DNA from: JAKQHY01 sp034429475
GTDB taxonomy: Bacteria > Chloroflexota > Anaerolineae > B4-G1 > SLSP01
Length of the DNA: 47,485 nucleotides
Direction: 5' to 3'
Assembly (NCBI GenBank): GCA_034429475.1
Contig: DAOUGD010000166.1
Coordinates: 1 to 47,485, forward strand
This document shows, piece by piece, positions 16,228 through 25,022 of the stretch. Below the pieces are notes generated by a model. That model searched no databases and was not told the origin of the DNA. It saw only the letters and a program-made list of their open reading frames with translations. The translations under genes were made by a program, and so were the position numbers. How positions within the stretch are numbered: the first letter of the stretch is position 1; each line of letters begins with the position of its first letter.

Positions 16228-16709
16228 GCCGATTATTGGATCAAATCCGCACCTTTGAACAAATTTTCGCGGCCCTTCAGTCCGCTTTGCCGGACAGCCC
16301 CCTGGAAGTGCGCAGTTTCCCGGATGACGATACATGCGTCTCCTTGCCGACGGCTTGCCTGTTGCCGGCCGTGCAGGTGCTGCTGGAGCAGTTCGACTTC
16401 TACCACCTGTCTGCCATCACCGGCCTGGACACCGGCGTTGAATTGGAACTGCTTTACCACTTCTGGAATCGCTACGGCGTCACGCTGCGCGTCGCGCTGC
16501 CCTACGACCAGGCTACAATGCCTACCCTGATGGCGTTGATTCCGGGCGCGGCCTTGTACGAGCGCGAGCTTCACGATATGCTAGGTGTGAGCTTTATCGG
16601 CCACGCGACCGAAATCCTGTTTCTGCCGGACGATTGGGAGGGGCCGCCGCCGGGAAGGAAGGGAGAGGGGGTGAGGGAAAGCGGAGGAGACCAGGAGGTG
16701 GAACGATGA
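16224..16709 (+). CDS. NuoC/MbhK-like 30-kDa subunit
   Basis: The 161-residue protein matches the NuoC/30-kDa family. The strand FYHLSAITGLDTGVELELLYHFWNRYGVTLRVALP is the core. PGAALYERELHDMLGVSFIGHA is the diagnostic E-R-E-x-x-D-M-x-G signature, and LFLPDDWEG is the usual closing segment. It bridges the small and large subunits. A short charged tail (GRKGEGVRESGGDQEVER) follows and looks non-conserved. It overlaps both neighbours by four bases (ATGA), a sign of translational coupling. Confidence 0.85.
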   Translation: MSRLLDQIRTFEQIFAALQSALPDSPLEVRSFPDDDTCVSLPTACLLPAVQVLLEQFDFYHLSAITGLDTGVELELLYHFWNRYGVTLRVALPYDQATMPTLMALIPGAALYERELHDMLGVSFIGHATEILFLPDDWEGPPPGRKGEGVRESGGDQEVER

Positions 16710-17788
16710 GCCGTATGATAATTCCGATTGGGCCGCAGCATCCCTTGCTGAAAGAACCGGTCGCGTTCAAGCTGACGGTGGAGGGGGAGCGCGTGGTGGC
16801 GAGCGCCATGCGTCTCGGCTACGTCCACCGGGGCATCGAGCAGTTGAGCCAGCAGCGCACTTACGTGCAGGCGGTCCACCTGATCGAGCGCGTCTGTGGC
16901 ATCTGCTCGCATATTCACACCACCACATACTGCCAGGCCGTCGAAGCCTTGCTGCACCTCGAAGTTCCGCCGCGCGGCCTGTACATCCGCGCGCTGTTGT
17001 GCGAGTTAGAGCGCATTCACAGTCATTTGCTGTGGATGGGCGTACTGGCGAAGAATATGGGCTTCGACACGATCTTTATGTACAGTTGGCGTGAGCGGGA
17101 GATCGTCTTAGATATCATGGAAAATCTCTCCGGCGGGCGGGTGTCGCACGCCGTCAACATCATCGGTGGGGTGCGCATGGATTTGGACGACGCGCATCGG
17201 GACGCTATCCGGCAGAAACTTGCTTATCTGGATATTCAGGTGCGGCAACTTCTGGCCGTCGTCGAAAACGAACCAACGCTCAAAGCGCGCACGCAGGCGG
17301 TGGGGTATCTCTCGCCGGAACAAATCCGCCGGTACTGCGTGGTGGGGCCAGTGGCGCGGGCCTCCGGGGTGGACATTGACCTGCGGCGCGACTTGCCCCG
17401 GCTGCCTTACACCCAGCTCGACTTCAACGTGATTACCCACACCGCCGGCGACGTCTGGGCGCGCGCGCTGGTGCGGATGCAGGAGGTCGTCGAGAGCTTG
17501 CGGTTGTGCCAGCAAATTTTGGATAAACTACCCGCCGGTCCCGTCTCCGCGACTGCCAAACGGCGGGTTCCGTCCGGCGAAGTGATCAGTCGTTCCGAAG
17601 CGCCGCGCGGCGAGGTGCTTTACTACATCCGCAGCGACGGCAGCGACAAGCCCGCGCGGCTCAAAATCCGCACGCCCACGTTGACCACCCTGGTGACGTT
17701 GCCCGAACAACTGCGCGACATTACCGTGGCTGACATCTCTGTGGTGCTTTCCGGCGTGGATTTGTGCATCGCCTGCGCGGATCGGTGA
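16706..17788 (+). CDS. Group 4 [NiFe]-hydrogenase catalytic large subunit (NuoD/MbhL-like)
   Basis: The 360-residue protein is homologous to NuoD and to group 4 hydrogenase large subunits. It keeps both nickel-binding motifs: RVCGICSHIH (C64, C67) near the N-terminus and DLCIACADR (C354, C357) at the very end. True NuoD proteins have lost these cysteines, so a Ni-Fe centre is expected and proton/H2 chemistry is likely. Other conserved segments are GPQHPLLKEPVAFKLTVEGE, GYVHRGIE, CELERIHSHLLW and SGGRVSHAVNIIGGVR. The protein stops exactly at the Arg where maturation proteases cut in longer homologues. The ATG at 16706 overlaps the NuoC-like stop and has AGGAGG upstream. No hyp maturation genes are in the window. 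Confidence 0.85.
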   Translation: MSRMIIPIGPQHPLLKEPVAFKLTVEGERVVASAMRLGYVHRGIEQLSQQRTYVQAVHLIERVCGICSHIHTTTYCQAVEALLHLEVPPRGLYIRALLCELERIHSHLLWMGVLAKNMGFDTIFMYSWREREIVLDIMENLSGGRVSHAVNIIGGVRMDLDDAHRDAIRQKLAYLDIQVRQLLAVVENEPTLKARTQAVGYLSPEQIRRYCVVGPVARASGVDIDLRRDLPRLPYTQLDFNVITHTAGDVWARALVRMQEVVESLRLCQQILDKLPAGPVSATAKRRVPSGEVISRSEAPRGEVLYYIRSDGSDKPARLKIRTPTLTTLVTLPEQLRDITVADISVVLSGVDLCIACADR

Positions 17789-17791
17789 GGC

Positions 17792-17945
17792 GAATTACGA
17801 ATTATGAATTACGAATTACGAATTATGAATCGTCGTTCATAATTCGCTATTCGTCATTCGCTATTCGCTATTCGCTATTCGCTATTCGCTATTCGCTATT
17901 CGCTATTCGCTATTCGCTATTCGCTATTCGTAATTCTTAATTTAC
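17792..17945. repeat. Largest heptad island: GAATTAC array plus CTATTCG array
   Basis: The first array has six units of GAATTAC/GAATTAT (17792-17833). CGAATTATGAA (17819-17829) and its complement (17836-17846) make a perfect 11-bp stem with a 6-base loop. The second array starts at 17847 with CTATTCG, TCATTCG and then ten perfect CTATTCG copies (17861-17930), and ends in TAATTCT. It fills the 170-base gap between the large subunit and the NuoH-like gene, the widest gap within the operon. Confidence 0.95.
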
Positions 17946-17958
17946 AAAGGGGGGACGA

Positions 17959-18885
17959 GTGCGAAATATTCTTGGCGCAGGGTTCTCGCTGCTGGTCTTT
18001 CCAGGGTTTGCTTTTTTGTTTGTCGCAGCCTGGGGCTTTGAATGGTTGGATCGGCGGATTATTGCGCGCTTTCAGGGGCGGGTGGGGCCGCCGTGGTATC
18101 AACCGTTGGCCGACTTCATCAAGTTGCTGACCAAAGAGGACATCCCAACAACTGGCGTCAATGACCGGCTGGCGGCAGCCTTGCCGATCCTCTCGTTGGC
18201 CGCCGTACTGACGGCCGGCCAGTACATCCCTATTGCGGGCCGAGTCGCCGCCACCTTCGAGGGCGACCTCATCTTTGTGCTGTTTCTGCTCAGCCTGCCC
18301 GCGTTGGCCTATTTTCTGGCGGGATGGATCGCGGGCGGCGTGTACAGTCTCATCGGCGGCAACCGGTCACTGCTACAATATTTCTCCTACGAGGTTCCGT
18401 TCCTGATGGCGCTCAGCGGCCCGGCCATCCTAAGCAATTCCTGGACGATTGCGACCATCGCTCACCGGCAAAGCCTTACAACGTGGGGCCTCTGGGTGCA
18501 GCCGGTGGGGTTCATGCTGGCGCTGATCGGTCTGATCGGGAAGTTGAAACGCGACCCGCTGGACATCCCCAAAGCCAAGTCCGAGGTGGTGGGCGGCTCG
18601 TTGACCGAATTTAGCGGGCGCAAGCTGGCGCTGTGGCATCTGGCGATGCACATGCAGGTCGTGCTGGGCACTTTCTTGTTGATCAACACCTTTCTGGGGG
18701 GCTATTCTCAGGCGGCGCCGCTCTTGAATTGGAGCCTGTTTGCGCTCAAGTCTTTGGGGATTGTGGCATTGCTCTCCGCCGCCAGCGTGTTGTATGCGCG
18801 CCTGCGGATCGATCAGTTAGCCAACCTGGGCTGGCGTGTGTTGGCGCCGCTGGCGCTCCTGCAAATTCTGGCAACAGTTTGGTGA
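17959..18885 (+). CDS. NuoH/MbhM-like membrane anchor subunit
   Basis: The 308-residue protein has about eight helices. The family motifs are present: GFEWLDRRIIARFQGRVGPPWYQPLADFIKLLTKED after the first helix; then SLIGGNRSLLQYFSYEVPFLMAL; and the charged loop KRDPLDIPKAKSEVVGGSLTEFSGRKLALWHLAMHMQ. In complex I this subunit forms the quinone site; in Mbh the same protein links the catalytic arm to the ion-pumping arm. Translation starts at a GTG (17959) behind AAAGGGGGG. The heptad island ends about 14 bases before it. Confidence 0.88.
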   Translation: MRNILGAGFSLLVFPGFAFLFVAAWGFEWLDRRIIARFQGRVGPPWYQPLADFIKLLTKEDIPTTGVNDRLAAALPILSLAAVLTAGQYIPIAGRVAATFEGDLIFVLFLLSLPALAYFLAGWIAGGVYSLIGGNRSLLQYFSYEVPFLMALSGPAILSNSWTIATIAHRQSLTTWGLWVQPVGFMLALIGLIGKLKRDPLDIPKAKSEVVGGSLTEFSGRKLALWHLAMHMQVVLGTFLLINTFLGGYSQAAPLLNWSLFALKSLGIVALLSAASVLYARLRIDQLANLGWRVLAPLALLQILATVW

Positions 18886-18896
18886 GGGGCATGAGG

Positions 18897-19301
18897 ATGG
18901 GGTTGTTTCGCTCTTTTTTCTACTTGTTGCCACAAATCTGGCGCGCTTTGTGGCGTCGCCCTGAGACTATCCGCTATCCCTTCGGTCCGCTAAAACTGCC
19001 GGAAGGCTTCCGTGGCGAAGTCCGCATCCACGCTGAAAATTGCCGGGGATGCAGTCTGTGCGTGCGCGACTGTCCCGCCGCGGCGTTAGAACTGCGGCGC
19101 AAGGGACGCGACGAATTTATCCTGCTTTATTATCCCGACCGCTGCGCCTACTGCGGGCAATGTGAATTGAGCTGTCAGTTCGGCGCGATTTACCTGAGCC
19201 ACACGTTTACCTCCGCTACGGTCGACCGGGATACACTTGTCACTGTGTTGGTGGAACGGCGCGCGCCCACGCTTCCAAAGACAAAACCTCCCACCCCGTA
19301 A
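18897..19301 (+). CDS. NuoI/MbhN-like 2x[4Fe-4S] ferredoxin subunit
   Basis: The 134-residue protein starts with an amphipathic N-terminus (FRSFFYLLPQIWRALWRRPE) that should lie on the membrane. Two full 4Fe-4S motifs follow: CxxCxxCxxxC at C49-C59 and again at C83-C93. Homologues pass electrons from ferredoxin to the small subunit. ATG 18897 is preferred because GAGGGG lies seven bases upstream; the ATG at 18891 is only one base from it. It is the last gene of the operon; the LacI regulator begins about 90 bases later behind its own promoter. Confidence 0.88.
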   Translation: MGLFRSFFYLLPQIWRALWRRPETIRYPFGPLKLPEGFRGEVRIHAENCRGCSLCVRDCPAAALELRRKGRDEFILLYYPDRCAYCGQCELSCQFGAIYLSHTFTSATVDRDTLVTVLVERRAPTLPKTKPPTP

Positions 19302-19321
19302 CGCGCTTTGCATTTACCTTC

Positions 19322-19350
19322 TTGACAAGCCGCGAAAACGATGGTATTTT
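19322..19350 (+). promoter_or_regulatory. Promoter of the lacI-type gene, with a CRE-like site in the spacer
   Basis: TTGACA (19322-19327), 17 bases, TATTTT (19345-19350). The spacer contains CGAAAACGATGGTA (19333-19346), which resembles LacI-family (CRE-type) operators around a central CG. If bound by the product, it would give autoregulation. Confidence 0.55.
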
Positions 19351-19393
19351 TATTAAAGTTCTAGTGAAGACCTTGAGTAGAAATGAGAGAGAT

Positions 19394-20461
19394 ATGGCGT
19401 CACTCAATAGAGTCACAATGACTGAGATCGCGGAAAAGAGTGGTGTATCGCTGGCTACCGTCTCGCTGGTTCTTCGGGAAAAGGCGGGGGTCGGCGCCGA
19501 GACGCGCGAGCGGGTGATGCAGATAGCCAAAAACCTCGGTTATTTTCCTAAAAGCGCCCCTGGGCTTTCTGCCCCCCCCTTGACTAACGTGGGGTTAATT
19601 TTAAAAGCAGATCCACATTTACCCTCCCAGTCCAATCGTTTCTATTCCCATGTGGTTGCGGGCATTGAGTTAGCGTGCCGTCGCCAGAATATCAATCTGT
19701 TTTACGCAACAATGACGGTGGATGCGGATAGCTATCCCTTAGAGTTGCCGCGCATTTTGCTGGAGGAAAACACCACAGAGGGTTTTTTGCTCCTGGGAGC
19801 ATTTTTGAGCGACGCCCTTCGTCAGGTGGTGTCCCGCCATTCAGCCCCTATGGTTCTGGTGGATGCCTACGCTTCTACCAATTTCTACGATGCTGTCTTG
19901 TCGGACAATGTGAATGGGGCGTATCGAGCCGTCACGTATTTGATTCAGCAGGGTCATCGGCATATTGCTTTTGTAGGTAGCCATCCGAAAGCCTACCCTA
20001 GCATTCATGAACGGCAAGTGGGCTACAGGAGGGCGCTGGCAGATGCCCAAATTGCCGAATCCTATTGTGCCGATTGTCATATCATTAACTCGGAGGAAAT
20101 TATTGAGGCCACTACTGTTTTGCTGCGTGCCCATCCTCAGGTCACGGCCATATTCGCTGCCAACGACGATACGGCCATCACGGTTATGGAGGGCATGCAT
20201 ACGGTAGGCCGGCAAATTCCTGCTGATATCTCTGTGATGGGGTACGATGACATCGATCTGGGCAGCCGGGTTTCACCATCTTTGACGACGATGCAGGTAG
20301 ACAAAGTCACAATGGGACGTCTGGCGGTGCAGTTGTTGCTCAATCGGGTGCAGTATCCGGAGTCGGGTTTAGTGCGGGCGGTGGTCGTGCCTAGCCTGGT
20401 GGAACGGAGTTCTGTGCGCACTATCGCGGCTGGGCTGAATGAGAATGATTTAGCGCCTTGA
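19394..20461 (+). CDS. LacI-family transcriptional regulator
   Basis: The 355-residue protein begins with a LacI helix-turn-helix (TMTEIAEKSGVSLATVSLVL) and a hinge region, followed by a periplasmic-binding-protein-like sensor domain. Family segments include TNVGLILK, GFLLLGAF, GHRHIAFVGS, TAIFAANDDTAITVMEGM and DISVMGYDDIDLGSRVSPSLTTM. Such regulators usually release a palindromic operator on sugar binding. A perfect 20-bp palindrome with central GCGC lies 36 bases after its stop, ahead of an ABC importer and glycosidase genes, so it very likely controls that locus. ATG 19394 (after AGAGAGAT) is preferred over a TTG at 19322 that overlaps the -35 box. Confidence 0.92.
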   Translation: MASLNRVTMTEIAEKSGVSLATVSLVLREKAGVGAETRERVMQIAKNLGYFPKSAPGLSAPPLTNVGLILKADPHLPSQSNRFYSHVVAGIELACRRQNINLFYATMTVDADSYPLELPRILLEENTTEGFLLLGAFLSDALRQVVSRHSAPMVLVDAYASTNFYDAVLSDNVNGAYRAVTYLIQQGHRHIAFVGSHPKAYPSIHERQVGYRRALADAQIAESYCADCHIINSEEIIEATTVLLRAHPQVTAIFAANDDTAITVMEGMHTVGRQIPADISVMGYDDIDLGSRVSPSLTTMQVDKVTMGRLAVQLLLNRVQYPESGLVRAVVVPSLVERSSVRTIAAGLNENDLAP

Positions 20462-20485
20462 CAAACTCCATTACAGCAGTATAGT
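20458..20485 (+). promoter_or_regulatory. Upstream promoter of the ABC/glycosidase operon
   Basis: TTGACA (20458-20463) overlaps the lacI stop codon. After 16 bases comes TATAGT (20480-20485), five of six matches to the consensus. Transcription would start near 20492, directly ahead of the palindromic operator. Confidence 0.6.
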
Positions 20486-20496
20486 ATGGGTATCTT

Positions 20497-20516
20497 TTTT
20501 GGAAGCGCTTCCAAAA
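20497..20516. promoter_or_regulatory. Perfect 20-bp palindromic LacI-family operator
   Basis: TTTTGGAAGCGCTTCCAAAA is a perfect inverted repeat with central GCGC. The inner 14 bases differ in two symmetric positions from TGGGAGCGCTCCCA, the known operator of the cellulose regulator CelR. It lies just downstream of one predicted promoter and just upstream of another, where a bound repressor would block transcription. Confidence 0.85.
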
Positions 20517-20532
20517 CAAGGTGCTGAATGTA

Positions 20533-20561
20533 TTGACATTTGATTTGACTCGCTGTAATAT
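20533..20561 (+). promoter_or_regulatory. Second promoter of the ABC/glycosidase operon
   Basis: TTGACA (20533-20538), 17 bases, TAATAT (20556-20561). It lies 16 bases past the operator and leaves a leader of about 130 bases. The leader holds AAAGGAGG (20595-20602) with no reading frame behind it, and GGAAGGAG right before the binding-protein ATG. Confidence 0.45.
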
Positions 20562-20697
20562 CTTAGGGCTTGTAAAAGAATAAGTTCCCATAGGAAAGGA
20601 GGTGCTTATCGAATCAATCCCAGAGTATTTTTGAGATCAAAACCCTACGTAGTAAAATCTAATTTACCCAATTCAGAAGGAAGGAGAATTTTAGACT

Positions 20698-22644
<1,947 letters not shown>

Positions 22645-22658
22645 GGTGTGATGCAACC

Positions 22659-22702
22659 ACTAAACAGCCATGTTTCGCTAACCCGGAACATGGCTGTTTA
22701 GT
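22659..22702 (+). terminator. 16-bp perfect hairpin between binding protein and permease genes
   Basis: ACTAAACAGCCATGTT (22659-22674) pairs perfectly with 22687-22702 around a 12-base loop. No T-tract follows, so full termination is unlikely. In such importer operons a hairpin at this place usually protects the binding-protein mRNA from 3' decay, giving more of it than of the permeases. Confidence 0.75.
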
Positions 22703-22749
22703 AACCAGGACGGTAAGTCTTTTTCTTAGCGTTGGCCCAAGGAGGTGTT

Positions 22750-23757
22750 GTGTTGAAAGGGTATCGGAAGTATTTCCTCAACAAGTTGGGTTGGTTCCTC
22801 ATCACGCTTGTGTGCGCCTTCGTATTGAACTTTGTCCTTCCCCGTTTGATGCCAGGAGACCCGGTGGCGGCCATTGTTTCACGGATGGCCCAGGGCCTAA
22901 GCGATGCCAAGGGCGTTCAGGCGATTTATCAGCAGTACACGGAGTTATTCGGCACCAACCGGCCCATGCATGAGCAGTTTTTTATTTATGTGAAAAATGT
23001 GCTGCGGGGCGATTTTGGGTATTCGATCAGCCAATATCCCCGAACGGTGGCAGATGCGCTCAAATCCTCCATCCTGTGGACAATCGGCTTGCAGTTCCCG
23101 GCGATCATCGTGGGGTGGTTGATCGGAAACACGCTGGGAGCGTTGGCAGCTTATCTCAAGGGGGGCTTTGATAAAATCCTCATGCCCGTCAGTATTTTTG
23201 TGAGCAACTTTCCCGCCTTTGGGATGGCCGTGATTCTTATGGTGATCTTTGGCGTGGCCCTGGAATGGTTTCCGACCTCCGGCGGCTATGGGTTTGATCT
23301 GATTCCCGAATTTAGCTGGAAATTTATCCGCTCCGTGATTAGCCATTATCAACTGCCGTTCTGGTCCATCGTCTTGATCGCCATTGGCGGTCAGGCCATT
23401 GGGATGCGCTCGATGGCGATCTACGAATTGAATGCGGATTACGTCAAGTACGCCCGTTTTATGGGGATTAAAGACCGGAAGATCATCGGCTATGTGTTCC
23501 GCAATGCCATGCTCCCGCAGATCACCGGGCTGGCGCTGTCCATCGGCACGATGGTCGGCGGCGCGCTGGTTGCCGAGATCGTGTTCAGTTACCCTGGATT
23601 AGGCTACACTATCTTAAACGGCGTGATGGGGCAGGATTATCCGTTGATTTCGGCCACGACCTTAATCATCACGATTATGGTGTTGAGCGCGAACTTCCTC
23701 ATCGAAATCCTTTACGGCATCATTGACCCGCGCATCAAAGCCGCGCAGGCTGAATAA
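22750..23757 (+). CDS. ABC importer permease, DppB/OppB type
   Basis: The roughly 335-residue protein has six predicted membrane helices. The first helix is followed by RLMPGDPVAAI, the DppB hallmark, and then by the extracytoplasmic loop. The coupling motif (EAA loop) is around ELNADYVKYARFMGIKDRKIIGYVFRNAMLPQ. The end of the protein has SYPGLGYTILNGVMGQDYPLI, also typical. AAGGAGG lies before GTG 22750 and TTG 22753, and no ATG fits, so a non-ATG start is likely; the choice between them is open. It works with the next permease as a heterodimeric channel. Confidence 0.9.
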   Translation: MLKGYRKYFLNKLGWFLITLVCAFVLNFVLPRLMPGDPVAAIVSRMAQGLSDAKGVQAIYQQYTELFGTNRPMHEQFFIYVKNVLRGDFGYSISQYPRTVADALKSSILWTIGLQFPAIIVGWLIGNTLGALAAYLKGGFDKILMPVSIFVSNFPAFGMAVILMVIFGVALEWFPTSGGYGFDLIPEFSWKFIRSVISHYQLPFWSIVLIAIGGQAIGMRSMAIYELNADYVKYARFMGIKDRKIIGYVFRNAMLPQITGLALSIGTMVGGALVAEIVFSYPGLGYTILNGVMGQDYPLISATTLIITIMVLSANFLIEILYGIIDPRIKAAQAE

Positions 23758-23771
23758 AGGAAGCGATTGCT

Positions 23772-25022
23772 ATGAAACACACATTTCGCCAAGTATTTCG
23801 CTCGGGTAAGTTTGTCGTTGGGTTTTCCATTTTTGTAGCGATTCTATTGATCGTGTTCATTTATCCGCTGATTGTTCCCGATCCTCCCTTAGCGATCATT
23901 GCGCAAGGCACATTCTTTGAACCGGGCATTTATGTGAATGCCTACGACAGTATAAGCGCCTCCAAATACACCCTGAATCTGGAGGGGGCGGCCGCGAAGC
24001 GTATTGCCAGCAAGTTGAAGGATGAGGATCGCTTGGCGATGAAGGAATGGCTCGTCGCTTACGGCATTGCAGAAGCCGATATTGACATTGAAAACACCGA
24101 ACAGCTTTTGGACCTGTGGGCGAAAAATTACGATTCCAAGGCCAAGGTCGCCGGGATGACGAATGCTAAGCGCAATTATTATGTGCGGCTCAACACCTCA
24201 ATTCAAGGGCTTTTGGCAACCGAAGCGTCCGTCATTGCAGCGAAAAATGTCGAAACAGATGCACTTGAGGAGAAGGGGAAAATCGCCCAGTCCGAGTATG
24301 TGAATGTCGGCCAAGTGGCGAATGTGCGGTTTTTGCCGCTCGGCACCGACAACTTCGGTCGGGATGTGCTGACGGAATTGGTCGCCGCCGCCCGCGTCTC
24401 GCTGCAAATCGGTTTTGTCGCCGGTATCATCGCCACCTTGATTGGGTTGACACTCGGGTTGTTGGCGGGGTATATCGGGGGACGGGTGGATGACATTATT
24501 ATGTTCTTCACCAATCTTTTTACCGTCATTCCTAGCTTTGTGATGTTGATCTTGATTTCATTCAGCATCGGACAGGAAAAACGTGGCGCTGTCACCGTCG
24601 CTGCAGTGATCGGGTTCACCTCCTGGGTGTGGACCACGCGGGCGGTGCGGGCGCAGGTGATTTCGCTACGCAACCGCGACCACGTCAACCTGTCGAAGCT
24701 CTCCGGGCACTCTATCGTTTACATCATTCTCAATGACATCTTGCCGTACATCGCTTCTTACGTTGTGATGGCGCTGATCTTGCAGATTTCTTCCGGCATC
24801 CTGGCAGAAGCCGGATTGTCCATCCTGGGGTTAGGCCCAAGAACCACGGATGTGCCCACGTTGGGCTTGATGATGAACTGGGCGATGATCTACCAGGCGC
24901 ACATCCTGGGCAAGTGGTGGGCATACTTCCCCGTACTCATCACCATCGCGCTGATTACCTTCTCGATGAATCTGATGAATACCGGCCTGGATCAGGTATT
25001 TAATCCGGCCTTGAGGGATTGA
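23772..25022 (+). CDS. ABC importer permease, DppC/OppC type, with enlarged outer loop
   Basis: The 416-residue protein is much longer than usual DppC proteins (about 280-310). After helix 1 (about 15-35) there is a polar, helical segment of about 150 residues before LPLGTDNFGRDVLTELVAAARVSLQIG (from about 189), the standard DppC start of the core. The core has the usual five helices and the coupling loop SLRNRDHVNLSKLSGHSIVYIILNDILPYI. The extra loop should lie outside the membrane and may contact the binding protein. The stop overlaps the ATPase start. Confidence 0.88.
   Translation: MKHTFRQVFRSGKFVVGFSIFVAILLIVFIYPLIVPDPPLAIIAQGTFFEPGIYVNAYDSISASKYTLNLEGAAAKRIASKLKDEDRLAMKEWLVAYGIAEADIDIENTEQLLDLWAKNYDSKAKVAGMTNAKRNYYVRLNTSIQGLLATEASVIAAKNVETDALEEKGKIAQSEYVNVGQVANVRFLPLGTDNFGRDVLTELVAAARVSLQIGFVAGIIATLIGLTLGLLAGYIGGRVDDIIMFFTNLFTVIPSFVMLILISFSIGQEKRGAVTVAAVIGFTSWVWTTRAVRAQVISLRNRDHVNLSKLSGHSIVYIILNDILPYIASYVVMALILQISSGILAEAGLSILGLGPRTTDVPTLGLMMNWAMIYQAHILGKWWAYFPVLITIALITFSMNLMNTGLDQVFNPALRD

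Noticed and set aside
17792..17945. CRISPR array
   Set aside because: Units are 7 bases with no spacers, and no cas genes are present.
10166..19301. Ordinary NADH:quinone oxidoreductase (complex I)
   Set aside because: No NuoE/F/G is present, the large subunit keeps both nickel-binding CxxC pairs, and MbhD/MbhE-like genes lead the operon.
20562..20697. Riboswitch in the leader of the binding-protein gene
   Set aside because: No conserved core of a known riboswitch class was seen; only an isolated Shine-Dalgarno-like stretch is present.
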